Source of the DNA: Priapulus caudatus
Taxonomy: Eukaryota > Priapulida > Priapulimorpha > Priapulimorphida > Priapulidae
Length of the DNA stretch: 21,870 nucleotides
Assembly: GCF_000485595.1 (NCBI RefSeq)
Contig: NW_014577335.1
Coordinates: 64,859 to 86,728, forward strand
Reading direction: 5' to 3'
Shown here: piece by piece, positions 9,399 through 19,131 of the stretch
How positions within the stretch are numbered: the first letter of the stretch is position 1
Layout: every line of letters begins with the position of its first letter
Notes under the pieces: generated by a model
What the model was told of the DNA's origin: nothing
The model's database searches: none
Seen by the model: only the letters and a program-made list of their open reading frames with translations
Made by a program: the position numbers and the translations under genes

Positions 9399-9559
9399 GT
9401 CACGCTGCTGCTACGAGCATATAAAAACAAGCTGCGTTGGTGCGCGGAGAGAGCGTATCCTAATGCATCCATAGCAAGAATCTAGTAATAGTCAGCAATA
9501 CTACTACAACCCTATCCAGCTATCCAGCTTTCTACCTGCCTATCCATTCATATGCCTAG

Positions 9560-9602
9560 CTATTTATCTAGCTAGCTAACTAACTAACTATATATATATA
9601 GT

Positions 9603-9681
<79 letters not shown>

Positions 9682-9730
9682 TGTGTGCTGTGTGCGTGCG
9701 TGCGTGTGAGTGAGTGCGTGCGTGCGTGCA
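9560..9730. repeat. (CTAG/CTAA)n-(TA)n-(GT)n-(GTGC)n compound microsatellite
   Basis: CTAG and CTAA tetranucleotides, a short TA run, a GT array (9605-9700) and GTGC units follow one another. The same order occurs in copy 2 at about 10990-11130. Confidence 0.95.
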
Positions 9731-9978
9731 TGTGTGCAAACATTCTCTGTTGTCCATATAGCGGAATGGACCACGAGACGTCGATCGAATCTCAATAGCT
9801 CTCTCAAAATACATCACCGGTTATATATAGACGAACAATTTCCCAAGAAGTAGAATTTTCCTATTGGCCACCGATGACGTCACAGCTAGCCTATGCCGGT
9901 CGAATATATATAATATTTATAAGCCAAAATGGAATTGGGTGCCAAAACATTGCAATACCCCTACCCCACCCTTGTGTT

Positions 9979-10361
9979 GGGAGGGGGTTGCGTGTTATTA
10001 AACCTTTGGGAGCCATAGAAAAAAATAACCCTGGAATATTCACAAATATTGCACTTACAATTTCAATTTTGTTTCAATACATCATTTATTCTAGGCAATA
10101 TACGTATCTATGTATGTATATATATATATATATTTATATATCGAGTCATTTCTCTAGAAATGGAATAGCTTTTTGCAAACATTACGAGGGCCCATTAGGG
10201 AGCCAACGTCACTCATTTGAAACATTTCGACGTGCATGTTATATCGTGCTGCAGGGCATCGCATCTATCTATGCTCCGTGGTCGTAACCAGGAGCAACAG
10301 GCTGCGAAAAGCGAGCTAATTTGCATGCCAAAAATTATTACGGCCGCCCGTAAACCAGCTC
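9979..10361. repeat. tandem duplication copy 2, left part (block B2)
   Basis: It corresponds to 5471-5570 joined directly to 5838-6110. The missing 267 bases include the right terminus of the hAT-like element, so this copy holds only an internal fragment of that transposon. The junction with A1 (9976) is the tandem-duplication breakpoint. The junction with A2 (10359-10361) shares the bases CTC. Confidence 0.9.
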
Positions 10362-10534
10362 CCTCTTTCTCTCGCGCGCACTCGCTCTTTTCTCTATCTG
10401 CCGCTATACCCACCGCTGTTTCAGTGGCTCGCAGCCACCATCGCCCTGTTAATTACTTGCGCCGCGTTGCGCTGATTTTTTTCGTCCTCGCTCTGTCATG
10501 TTGAGCTAATGAAGTTCACTCTAGCTGCGTCACG

Positions 10535-10825
10535 CCCGCCTGTTCTGCTCGCATCTATGACAAATACGACATACGCATATACGCTCTCCTATGACACTAT
10601 TTGTCATAGGAAGATTCTTCCTATTACAAATATTGGCGAGTCAACTTCGTTTCGCTTTACAGCTGAAATTCACTGCTTGCGTTCATAATAGCGCTCCTAA
10701 ACTCCTATGATGTGCACATCACATACGCCAATATTGTCATAGGAAGAATCTTCTGACGAATAGTGTCATAGGAGAGCGTATACGCGTATGTAGTATTTCT
10801 CATAGATGCTAGCAGAACAGGCGTG
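10535..10825 (+). mobile_element. full foldback MITE family M (copy 4)
   Basis: Same arms, core and flanking GTCACG (10529-10534 and 10826-10831) as copy 3. It was therefore duplicated with block A rather than inserted independently. Confidence 0.85.
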
Positions 10826-10989
10826 GTCACGCTGCTGCTACGAGCATATAAAAACAAGCTGCGTTGGTGCGCGGGAGAGAGCGTATCCTAATGCATCCAT
10901 AGCAAGAGAATCTAGTAATAGTCAGCAATACTACTACAACCTATCCAGCTATCCAGCTTTCTACCTGCCTATCCATTCATATGCCTAGC

Positions 10990-11055
10990 TATTTATCTAG
11001 CTAGCTAACTAACTAACTATATATATATAGTTGTGTTTGTGTGTTGTGTGTTGTG

Positions 11056-11086
<31 letters not shown>

Positions 11087-11130
11087 TGTGTGTGCGTGCG
11101 TGCGTGCGTGAGTGCGTGCGTGCGTGCATG
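10990..11130. repeat. compound microsatellite in copy 2
   Basis: CTAG/CTAA, TA, GT and GTGC units in the same order as in copy 1, with a shorter and more interrupted GT portion. Confidence 0.93.
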
Positions 11131-11376
11131 TGTGCAAACATTTCTCTGTTTGCACTATAGCGGAATGGACCACGAGACGTCGATCGAATCTCAATAGCTC
11201 TCTCAAAAATACATCACCGGTATATAATAGACGAACAATTTCCCAAGAAGTAGAATTTTCCTATTGGCCACCGATGACGTCACAGCTAGCCTATGCCGGT
11301 CGAATATATATAATATTTATAAGCCAAAATGGAATTGGGTGCCAAAACATTGCAATACCCCTACCCCACCCTTGTG

Positions 11377-11997
11377 CCAGGGTCATATATACAACTGTCA
11401 TTAAATGAATCTTCTGGCGCTATCATAGCGGATTGTAACACGCCCATGCTATTCGATTAATATATGTATCGACGGATTTGCAATAACGTTGTATTACTGA
11501 AACGCTCTCCGGAGCGTACGTCACTATCGAAACACTGTCGGGAATACTAATATTGCGCATTGCTATGCATTCAGTGATGCCGAACACATACACGGCTGCT
11601 ATATATGGGAGTGCTCGTCGGTTTTTATACGCATGGCACCACAGAATATAGCACTCTTGTTCGGAATAGCACGATACTAAATATATGTGGCAAATGAGGC
11701 GTGGTTTGAGTCGGCAGTAGTCCCTAGTAGGCCCGGACATGTACATGATAGTGTCATCATGAGGGTGGGGGTGGGGGGGCGAATCGTCGAAATGGGAGAG
11801 ACGTATTCATCTACGGAGTGTTCTCAGCGTAACCAGCTTCAGCTAGCACGCTAGCTCGCCCCGACCGCGAGCCTGGAGACCTACCATTACATCACCAGAC
11901 CTACGCATCTTCACATCACATCCTCACCTCTAAACACGATCTTCTGTTGGAGCTACTGTATCGGCCGCATACCAGCGATATCATACCGATGAGTAGA
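11377..11997. other. unassigned spacer with G-rich motif
   Basis: No gene recognised. The 107-codon open frame on the minus strand (11423-11746) has no recognisable domain. At 11763-11779 three G-runs (3, 5 and 7 bases) are separated by single T, so a G-quadruplex on the + strand is possible. Confidence 0.4.
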
Positions 11998-12255
11998 GAG
12001 ATGTGTAAGAGGAGAGAGAGAAGGGAGAGAGAGTAAGAGGGAGAGAGTGGGAGAGAGGGCGGGACAGAGCGAGAAAGGGCGAGAGAACGTGATAGAGAAA
12101 GGGAAGGTGTAAAAGAAATAGAGATAGGGAAAGATAGAAAGTTGGTGATAGAGATAGAGAAAGAGAGAGGGTTTGTGATAGAGATAGAGAGGGTAGCCTG
12201 GGAGAGAGAAGGATACACGGGGGGGGGAAGAGAAGAGAATGATAAGGGGGAGGGG
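11998..12255. repeat. polypurine (GA)-rich tract
   Basis: About 260 bp of GAGA/GGGA/AGAT-type sequence with few pyrimidines on the + strand, including a G9 run (12219-12227). Confidence 0.93.
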
Positions 12256-12298
12256 GAGGAGCACAGGCGTACCTATGTATGAATAATGTCCTCGCCGA

Positions 12299-12309
12299 CC
12301 CCCCCCCCC
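12299..12309. repeat. (C)11 homopolymer
   Basis: Eleven consecutive C. Exact length uncertain for technical reasons. Confidence 0.85.
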
Positions 12310-12493
12310 TAATTGCGCTAACCAGGTCCCGAGCGATGCACGCACATTGCCACAGTCCTGGCTTCAGAATGCTGCTCTGATTTAGCGCTGATTTTCAGCC
12401 CGCCGTGGTTCTGTCACTGTGGAAGCCATGCATGTTTATGTGCCGTGGGCAGCGGCCACACCTCAGCGGGCCGTGTTGTGACTACGATACGAC

Positions 12494-12600
12494 TAGCTCT
12501 AGTACTATAGCCGTCGCTTCGCCGCAGAAAACGCGAGCAAGCGAAGCAAAGAAGAAGCGAAGGGCGAAGCGGCGGAGCGAGGGCTATAGTACTAGAGCTA
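12494..12600. repeat. hairpin with 32-bp arms
   Basis: The arm 12494-12525 (starting TAGCTCTAGTACTATAGCC) and the arm 12569-12600 are reverse complements at 30 of 32 positions. They enclose a 43-base purine-rich loop in which GCGAAG recurs. A palindromic MITE remnant is likely. No target-site duplication found. Confidence 0.85.
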
Positions 12601-12734
12601 CGCTACGACCAGTCAACCCAGGCATCTGAGGAATTCCCGCAGCCGAGTGCGCAGGCAGTTGGGGCGTTTCAATAATAAAATGATGGTAAAAAACATAAAT
12701 TTTAGTACTAAAGTCGTACTCTCTTGTCTATTTA

Positions 12735-13103
12735 GACAGTTTCACTATTAAAACTATGCTAAATCACTACAAACCGTATTTACTACCGAAGTCTTAACGT
12801 TTATGTACTCTCTATCGCCTAATAATTCTACATAGATGCCGTTCAAATTATACTATGTATAGCCTACAATCACACCGCATGCACGCGACTGTGCACAAAC
12901 TCATATTATAGAAGATAGGAAATGAAAATAAGTCGACCTTGAGTTGCGCAATGTCATGCATGCTGTAAGATGGTGTCAAGCAGAGAAGCATTTGAACGGC
13001 ATTTACGTAGAATTATTAGGCGATAGAAAGCACATAAATCTTAAGACCTCGGTAGTAAATACGGTTTGTAGTGATTTAGCATAGTTTTAATAGTGAAACT
13101 GTC
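12735..13103. mobile_element. foldback element with 114-bp inverted arms
   Basis: The arms 12735-12848 and 12990-13103 are reverse complements at 107 of 114 positions with no gaps. Six of the seven differences are transitions. The outer end reads GACAGTTTCACTATTAAAAC. The 141-base centre has no coding frame. I cannot find a clean target-site duplication, so the superfamily is open. The near-identical arms suggest a fairly young element or arm-to-arm homogenisation. Confidence 0.85.
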
Positions 13104-14269
13104 CAAGTGCCTGTGGCGCAGTAACAACCAGAGCGATGCCCAGCCCAGCCACGCGTGTATATGTACTGGCTGCGCCGCTCTGGCGGTCTGCCACTGTTCT
13201 CGACTTCTAGGAATCTAACGACATGTGCGCGGGAGCGAGTGCGCGTACATTTGGAGGTTCCCATGTATGCTAAAAACATCAATAGCTGTAGAAAGCGAGC
13301 TCCATAAACACAGATGTTTGTTACTTATCAAATGAATCGCTGTGTCGTCAGCTATATTTACCAAATGGGTTATGTTTACGGCGAAAATTGCTCGTAAATG
13401 TCAGAGGATAGCATATTGGTCGAAGCAGTCCGTGAGTATGGAGGCCTGAATCCTTCCCTTTATAATATATTGTGTTATAATTTGATAAGCGCGTAGATTC
13501 AGATAGGGGTTCTTTAGTCAGCAATTTTTTGTGTATCAGCAGATGAACATTGATTTGTTGCCGTCTTTCAATTTGCACCCGAAGATGGAATATTTGCGAG
13601 AGGAGTAATAAAGCTGTGCATCTTTATTTTCTAACAAGCGTGCTGTTTCGTTGCGCTAATTATTCTATATGGGGAAATGAGGAAATATGATGCAATCAGT
13701 CGTCTTTTCGCTGAGTAATGGTTATCATTAATATTGTGTTGCACTGCGTATGTTTATTCGCTTATCATAATTAAATAAGCGTACGTGCATGCACGATTGC
13801 GCGTGCGTGGGTGCGTTCAGTTTGTTTCAACGCTTCTCTTCTCTTCAGCATTATTGTAACTGATCTATTGATATCGCTTGTGGTTGTCTCAAGTGTTCTG
13901 ACTGATTTCCAAAGTACGCGTATCCAGCGTATCGTTTACATGTAAACTTTGACTTATGGCAACGTCCCAATCAGAGATTTTTACAGAGAAGTGTACACAG
14001 AATAGTCGATTCGTTTACTAACAAGCGAGATCGCCTTGTTCGACTTTCCGTTCAGATTTAATGAACCTCTGTTTTTCCCAGCTGCTACCTACAATATAAA
14101 AATCAAGATTCCGCGATCAAATATCCTGTTTCATCTCAGACAGATTGTATACGGCGCGTGTGCGCAGCACTTGACTGTTTACTGTTTTTTTCTGGCGTAT
14201 TTCTTTGCTTATATACTTCATCGCTGATGCGTGCGCCTGTTGGTTGCAATACATCATACGATGTTTCAA
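13104..14269. other. unassigned spacer
   Basis: No recognised gene. A minus-strand frame at 13348-13578 (76 codons, start TTG) is not repeat-derived but shows no known motif. A small imperfect stem pairs CCAGAGCG (13128-13135) with CGCTCTGG (13176-13183). Confidence 0.4.
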
Positions 14270-14469
14270 CATGTTCTGCTTGCATCTATTGTATGCTGCT
14301 AGCTGAAATTCACTGCTTGCGTTCATAATAGCGCTCCTAACCCCCTATTGATGCGCACAACACATACAACAATATTTGTCATAGGAAGAATCTTCCTATG
14401 ACAAATAGTGTCATAGGAGAGCGTATATACGTATGTCGTATTTGTCATAGATTCTAGCAGAACAGGCTG
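14270..14469 (+). mobile_element. internally deleted foldback MITE family M (copy 5)
   Basis: The outermost approximately 17 bases of the left arm survive (14273-14289). These are joined to the second half of the core (from AGCTGAAATTCACTGC) and a complete right arm ending AGCAGAACAGGCTG. Bases 14373-14407 form a perfect 35-base odd palindrome around 14390. Confidence 0.85.
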
Positions 14470-14735
14470 GGTGTTTAGTGCCTCCCTACATACAAGAAAT
14501 CTGACGTCACTCGTGCTGTAAAAATTAATCTAATTATAACAATGCACGGGAAATGATGAAATGATTTTTCGTCGGCCAACGTTTAATTATTGTCGTAAAT
14601 ATAATTATAATTTAACCTCCCTTTTTTATTAGTAATTGCTCGCGTGGGCATGCAGCATGTGTAATCACGTGTTCACTTCACGTGTTTGCTGCCGGTTGTC
14701 CACCGAAATGTTTGCGATTGGTTCACAGATGAATT
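14470..14735. other. unassigned spacer
   Basis: Unremarkable. It contains two CACGTG E-box words close together (near 14666 and 14679). Confidence 0.35.
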
Positions 14736-14738
14736 TAA

Positions 14739-15688
14739 AGCCCGGCGCACACGTGAGTAATTTTACTCAAGTAAAATGATGCATGCGTCAAAATACTCAC
14801 GTGTGCGCCGGACTTTCGTTGTGTTTTCTGACGCATGCATCAAGATACTCAATATCAAATATGTTTGATAATTTTTGACTCATGCATCAAAATACTCAAC
14901 GTGTGCGCGCTAGCTGCGTAAATTTACTCAACACTGGTACTCACAGCGCATGCGTTTAAATCATTTTAAAGTTGATCAAACTCGCAGCTAAATGCATACA
15001 TAGACCTACTGTGAGCTTGCATATGTTGCAAAAATTTACTACAACTCATTTGTATTGCGACTTTCATAACATTTCTTCTCGAAATATAAACGAAATTACT
15101 TCTCTCACGAACGTAGCACCACAGTGATGTTTTCACATCCGGGACACAGCGGAGCGATCTACTTGATTCAGTAACAGTTTCTTTCTATTATAAAACAAGC
15201 TATGACTTATTATTCGAAGTTTATTCAGTACAAAATTGTGAAATTTGTTTAAATCATATGTTATCTATATTACTTATGCAACCAAGAAACAAATATAGTG
15301 TTTTCGTTCCAGGAACTATTTGCGCTATGGCGTATGGATACTATTTTGCGTTATCTGGCACGTCGGTCAAATATAACTTGCGTACACAGAAGTTTTCAAA
15401 ATAGCCAACTTCAGAGCACATTTCTGGCCCAATGAGAACATTTCGTGATGTTTGCACACTGCAAGTATGCTCACAGTAGGTCTATATATGCCGTTTGTTG
15501 TGAGGTCTATCAATTTTAAAGATGACTGCTCCCAGTATTGGCTGCACACAGTCAGGTGATCTACATTACCACTTATACCTTGAGTAATTTTACTCACGTG
15601 TGCGGCGGACGCTGAATATATTTCGCGTGAGTATTTTGACGCATGCATCATTTAACTTGAGTAAAATTACTCACGTGTGCGCCGGGCT
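14739..15688. mobile_element. PIF/Harbinger-like non-autonomous element
   Basis: Seen: the ends 14739-14801 and 15626-15688 are reverse complements over 63 bases with one mismatch, starting AGCCCGGCGCACACGTGAG. TAA lies directly outside both ends (14736-14738 and 15689-15691). Further inside, weaker inverted similarity continues (for example around 14995-15020 against 15463-15488, sharing ATAGACCTACTGTGAGC). Known: a 3-bp TWA target duplication is typical of the PIF/Harbinger superfamily. Inference: a 950-bp non-autonomous member. The interior frames are not transposase-like. A TTAA-specific piggyBac-type origin fits less well because it would leave the two termini one base out of register. 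Confidence 0.7.
14740..14813. repeat. subterminal hairpin inside the Harbinger-like element
   Basis: 14740-14759 pairs with 14794-14813 at 19 of 20 positions, so the left terminus folds on itself as well as pairing with the right end. Related ACGTGAGTA/TACTCACGT words recur near the right end. Confidence 0.8.
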
Positions 15689-15691
15689 TAA

Positions 15692-16019
15692 GGAATCAGT
15701 TGCGACCCTCGATATACGTAACGTCTACAGTATCGGCGAGATCCGAGTACGCTTACACTTAATCCGAAATCTAGCGAAGATCCGTGCGGAGAGGCGAGTT
15801 ACATCGGGGTGCATTACTGTCGAGACTCCTCCGCGTTCAAGGATCGGCTCTTCATGGACTGGCGGTCGCTATGTCGTTAGAATGGCACGCCGCCGAGCGC
15901 GTCTATGCGCGCCTTCATGTTGCGCGAAATAGGTCAGCTTAGCCGTAACCTTTAACTTGTAGGCCTACGGCTGATCTTCGTGAAGGCAAACGAGCGGTAT
16001 CCATAATCGATGAGGCGCC
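15692..16019. other. unassigned spacer
   Basis: GC-rich, Arg-codon-rich open sequence on the + strand (frame to 15932) that starts inside the transposon terminus. No domain recognised. Not called as a gene. Confidence 0.4.
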
Positions 16020-16025
16020 ATCTGG

Positions 16026-16430
16026 TCGTGTGGTGTGTGTGTGTCTGTGCTGTGTGCGTGTCGTGTGCTGTGTGTGTGTGTGATGTGCGTGCGTGCTGTG
16101 CGCTGCGCGTCGTGCTATGCGTGCGTGGCGTACGTCGCGTGCCTTGTCACCGGACGCGTGCCGTGCGTGGCGTGTTGTGTCGTGTGCGTGTGTGTGCGTG
16201 TGTGTGTGTGTGTGTTGTGTGTGTGTGTGGTGTGTGTGTGTGTGTGGTGTGTGTGTGTGTGTGTCGTGACCGCGGGCGCAGCGCGCGCAAGTGAGTGAGT
16301 TGTGTCGAGTGTGTGGGTGTGTGTGTGTGGTGTGTGTGTGTGTGTTCTGTGGGTGTGGTGCTGTGTGTGTGAAGTGTGTGAGTGTGTGCTGTGTATGTTG
16401 TATGTGTGTGTTGTGTGCGTTAGCGTACGT
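16026..16430. repeat. compound GT-rich microsatellite field
   Basis: GT runs are interrupted by CGTGC/TGCGTG words. The Val-Cys open frames of 87-94 codons are repeat translations. Confidence 0.93.
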
Positions 16431-16719
16431 AGCGTACGTCGTGCTGTGTTAGTGGTCTGTGTTCGTGTAGTAATTTGTGTTGCGCCTTCCTTGTGATAAC
16501 AGCTTGCCGACCGTATTCAATGTAAGCTGCATACACTCGAAGCTATTATTAGCATATCCAAGAATGTTAGAGATAGTCTGAAAGACCTGTCGTTGCACTT
16601 CAAACAAGATATTAGTATTGTATATGGGCAATAGGCCCGGCGTATTCAATACACGAACGCGCGTGGGCGCCTACATTTATTCGTGCTTGTGTAATGCCGC
16701 GCTATGTGTTGGTGTGTGT
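16431..16719. other. unassigned spacer
   Basis: Ordinary-composition sequence between two GT arrays. Nothing recognised. Confidence 0.35.
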
Positions 16720-16761
16720 GAATGTGTCTGTGGTGTGTGTCTGTGTGTGTGTGTGTGTGTG

Positions 16762-16792
<31 letters not shown>

Positions 16793-16812
16793 GATGTGTG
16801 TGATGTGTGTGC
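16720..16812. repeat. (GT)n microsatellite
   Basis: About 90 bp of GT with a few TT or GG slips. Confidence 0.95.
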
Positions 16813-17195
16813 TGTACCTGGGCGGTGCTGGGGCGCAGCGCAAAGCCCTCTCAGCGCAAGCACAGCCCAGCAAATCCCCGCACCAAATGCGCAGCAAAAG
16901 CAGCAAGCAGCAAACTGCGCCCGGCGTAGCGCAGTCGGTGTAGGTGTGACAAAACTGCGCGATGTTACGCTTCCGCTATACGGATTCGCGCGCCCGCCCT
17001 TTCCTTCGCGCAGCGAAGTTCGTATAGCGTGGCAGCCCGCCGAAATACTAGCATTTACAACACACCGGGTGCCGTGCAGCCCAGTCCCCGGGCACACCGT
17101 CGCGTGCGCGGTTTAAGCCGCTGCTTGGCGGTCGGCGAAACAACGCATCTTTTGCGCAACGCCATCTTGTACGCCGTCCTCTCTGGACGCAGGCC
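16813..17195. other. GC-rich spacer with imperfect stem
   Basis: GC-rich, with GCGCAG and GCAGCAA words. CGCTATACGGA (near 16975) and TCGTATAGCG (near 17020) are inverted around a CGCGC-rich loop. Open frames here (up to 140 codons) run into neighbouring GT repeats and show no domain. Confidence 0.35.
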
Positions 17196-17264
17196 ACACT
17201 CACTGTCCGCCCGTTATCATGAAACATTATGCCAGCAGGCAGCGAGCTACGCAATGCGGCCGTA
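17196..17264. repeat. duplicated spacer module, copy C1
   Basis: Shares an ordered set of words with 17911-17999, including ACACTCACTGT, the ATGAAACA/TTATG stretch and CAGCGAGCTA. Each copy is followed immediately by CA repeats. Confidence 0.75.
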
Positions 17265-17366
17265 TACACACACACACACACACACAGCACACACACACAC
17301 ACACCACACACACCACGACACACACACACACCACAGACACACCACACACACACACACACACACATA

Positions 17367-17400
<34 letters not shown>

Positions 17401-17560
17401 TGTGCTGGTGTGTGTGTGTGTGCTGTGTGTGTGTGTGTGTGTGTGTGTGTAGTAGTGTGTCGCGTGCGCGCGCGCGTGTGTGGTGTGTCGTGTGTGTTGT
17501 GTGATGTGTGTGGTGTGTGTGTGTGTGTGGTGCAGTGCCGTGAATGCGTGCGCTAGCGTG
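17265..17560. repeat. self-complementary (CA)n-(AT)n-(GT)n block
   Basis: A CA array (to about 17363), an AT run (17364-17382) and a GT array (from 17382) are arranged so that the first half can pair with the second. Confidence 0.93.
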
Positions 17561-17752
17561 GCGTGGCCTGCTGCAGTGCTGAGCCGTGGCGTGCGTCGTG
17601 CGTGCGGCTTGCGTGTGCGTGTGTGCCTGCGTGTGCTCGGGTGCATGCCTGCGTGTGTTGTGTGTTGTGTGTCGCGTGCGTGTATGCGCATGTGTGTGTG
17701 TGAGTGTGTGTGTGTGTGTGTCTTGTCTGTGTGTGTGTGTGTGTTACCTGGG
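17561..17752. repeat. degenerate GTGC/GT-rich sequence
   Basis: Low-complexity GTGCGTG/TGCCTGCG words with short GT runs. Cys/Val/Arg open frames here are not genes. Confidence 0.85.
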
Positions 17753-17910
17753 GTGTGATACGCTTGCCTGTGTATGTGCCGCCATGCCGTTCGTAGCGAC
17801 GTTCGCGATCACTCTTTGTGATCCGCGCCGCTGCTTTTTACTTTACGTTGGCCGCCTCAATATACGCAGTGGCCATTTACGCGACAGCAGCTCCGTAATT
17901 TCTCTAGACC

Positions 17911-17999
17911 GAGCTACACTCACTGTGCACCGCCCGCGTTTATCAATGAAACAATTATGGCCAGATGGACAGCGAGCTAGCACAATGGGCCTGAGTACA
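17911..17999. repeat. duplicated spacer module, copy C2
   Basis: Second, diverged copy of 17196-17264, about 718 bp downstream, with several small insertions. It is again followed by a CA-AT-GT block. Confidence 0.75.
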
Positions 18000-18394
18000 C
18001 CACACACAACACACACACACATATATATATAATTATATATAAGTATGTGTGTGTGGGTGTGTGTGTGTGTTGTTGTGTGTGTGTGTGTGTGTGTGGTGTG
18101 TGTTGTGTGTAGATGTGTGCTGTGTGTATGTCGTGCCGTGGCGCGCGCAGTGGTGTGCCTGTGTCGCTGTGTGTGTGTGTGTGTGCTGTGTGTGTGTGTG
18201 GCCGCGCGAGCGCCCGCGTGCTTGCGTGCGTGGTGAATGCCTGCGTGCGTGCGTGCCTGCCCTGCCTGCCTGCGTGCATGCGTGCGTGCGTGGTGCGTGC
18301 GTGGTGTGTGCCTCGCGTGTTGGTGGCGTGCATGCCTGCGTGTGTGTGGTGTGTTGCCGCGTAGCGTGCCTGCGCGCAGTGATGTGTGTGTGTG

Positions 18395-18433
<39 letters not shown>

Positions 18434-18440
18434 AGTGCTG
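18000..18440. repeat. (CA)n-(AT)n-(GT)n block with degenerate GTGC/TGCC extension
   Basis: A short CA run and an AT run (18019-18043) lead into GT repeats with TGCGTGCC interruptions (18110-18360), then a pure GT tract to about 18431. Confidence 0.93.
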
Positions 18441-18442
18441 TA

Positions 18443-18600
18443 TGTAAGTGAGGAGGGCGAGTGCAGAGAGAGGGAGGAGCGGAGGAGAGAGAGAGGACTG
18501 AGAGAGAGAGGAGAGAGAGGGAGAGAGGAGAAAGAGAGAGAAGAGAGAGAGAGAAACGAAGGAGAGAGGAGGCAGCGAGAGAGAGAGGTGGATAGAGATG
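18443..18600. repeat. (GA)-rich polypurine tract
   Basis: GAGAGA/GGAGAG repeats directly after the GT array, almost free of pyrimidines on the + strand. Confidence 0.95.
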
Positions 18601-18674
18601 TAGATGAACGCGTGCACAACAGTCGCATGCTCCTCACAATGCGTGATCAGGGAACGTATATATATGTATATTTG

Positions 18675-18767
18675 CTGCCTCGGCGCTTAGCGCCTTGGAA
18701 GCTGTGGGCGAGGCGCTACGCGCCTCGCGATCCGGTGAGAAAATGCCTCGCGTGAGCGCCGAGACAG
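18675..18767. repeat. GC-rich nested stem structure
   Basis: The outer arms 18675-18687 and 18755-18767 pair at 12 of 13 positions (core CTCGGCGCT/AGCGCCGAG). An inner perfect stem pairs 18709-18716 with 18720-18727 around TAC. A third small palindrome (GGCGCT-T-AGCGCC, 18682-18694) competes with the outer stem. It could be a MITE relic or a structured RNA; nothing here decides. It does not match a tRNA fold. Confidence 0.7.
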
Positions 18768-19090
18768 GGACATTTTGAAACCATGAAAACTGCATAAAAT
18801 GTGCCAATTTGGTTGTATTTGTGTGCATATTTTATGCATTTCTGTCTTACCTCTGTATCAATAGTAAGAAAATTAGAACCGAACGAGCGCTTTGCGGTAA
18901 GGTCGATGGAAATGCATCAAAATTCAGCTTTCTTTATAAAAGTATCCCAAAAACAAGCATATTTCCTTAAAAGATGCGCAGTAATTGCATCAACAATATC
19001 CGAGAATGGGATCGATTTGTTTTTGTAAGCCATGTGTGTACGCGGGCGTACGGGGTTACGGTGCATGCACCAGTCTCGACCAATCACGAG
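18768..19090. other. spacer with weak candidate exon (+, about 18865-19024)
   Basis: A + strand frame is open for about 50 codons with ordinary composition (contains NSAFFIKVSQKQAYFLKR). It lies between a possible acceptor (AATAG at 18860-18864, weak pyrimidine tract) and a possible donor (GTAAGC at 19025). There is no known domain, so this may be chance. Confidence 0.15.
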
Positions 19091-19097
19091 CAAGTGC

Positions 19098-19131
19098 ATC
19101 GAAGCAGTAGCAGCAGCAGTAGCAGCAGTAG
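19098..19131. repeat. (GCAGTA/GCA)n trinucleotide repeat
   Basis: About 34 bp of AGC and AGT triplets. Confidence 0.85.

Larger units (their letters stand above)
10359..11376. repeat. tandem duplication copy 2, right part (block A2)
   Basis: Second copy of 8931-9976. Differences are mostly one-base insertions or deletions plus a shorter GT array. Similarity ends at CTTGTG (11371-11376). Confidence 0.93.

Noticed and set aside
9098-9404. CRISPR-like regular repeats from the TCATAGGA words
   Set aside because: The words lie in inverted arms of a MITE, not as direct repeats with unique spacers, and the setting is eukaryotic.
9418-9427. TATA box (ATATAAAAAC) as a promoter in block A1, repeated in A2
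   Set aside because: No gene or transcript-like sequence follows; the next 200 bp are microsatellite. The match is expected by chance in AT-rich DNA.
14736-15691. piggyBac insertion based on TTAA near both ends
   Set aside because: Taking TTAA as the duplication puts the two termini one base out of register, and the ends do not start CCC(T). TAA fits without adjustment.
18675-18767. tRNA or tRNA-derived SINE
   Set aside because: There is no GGTTCGANNCC B-box, no cloverleaf-sized arms and no A-box at the right distance.
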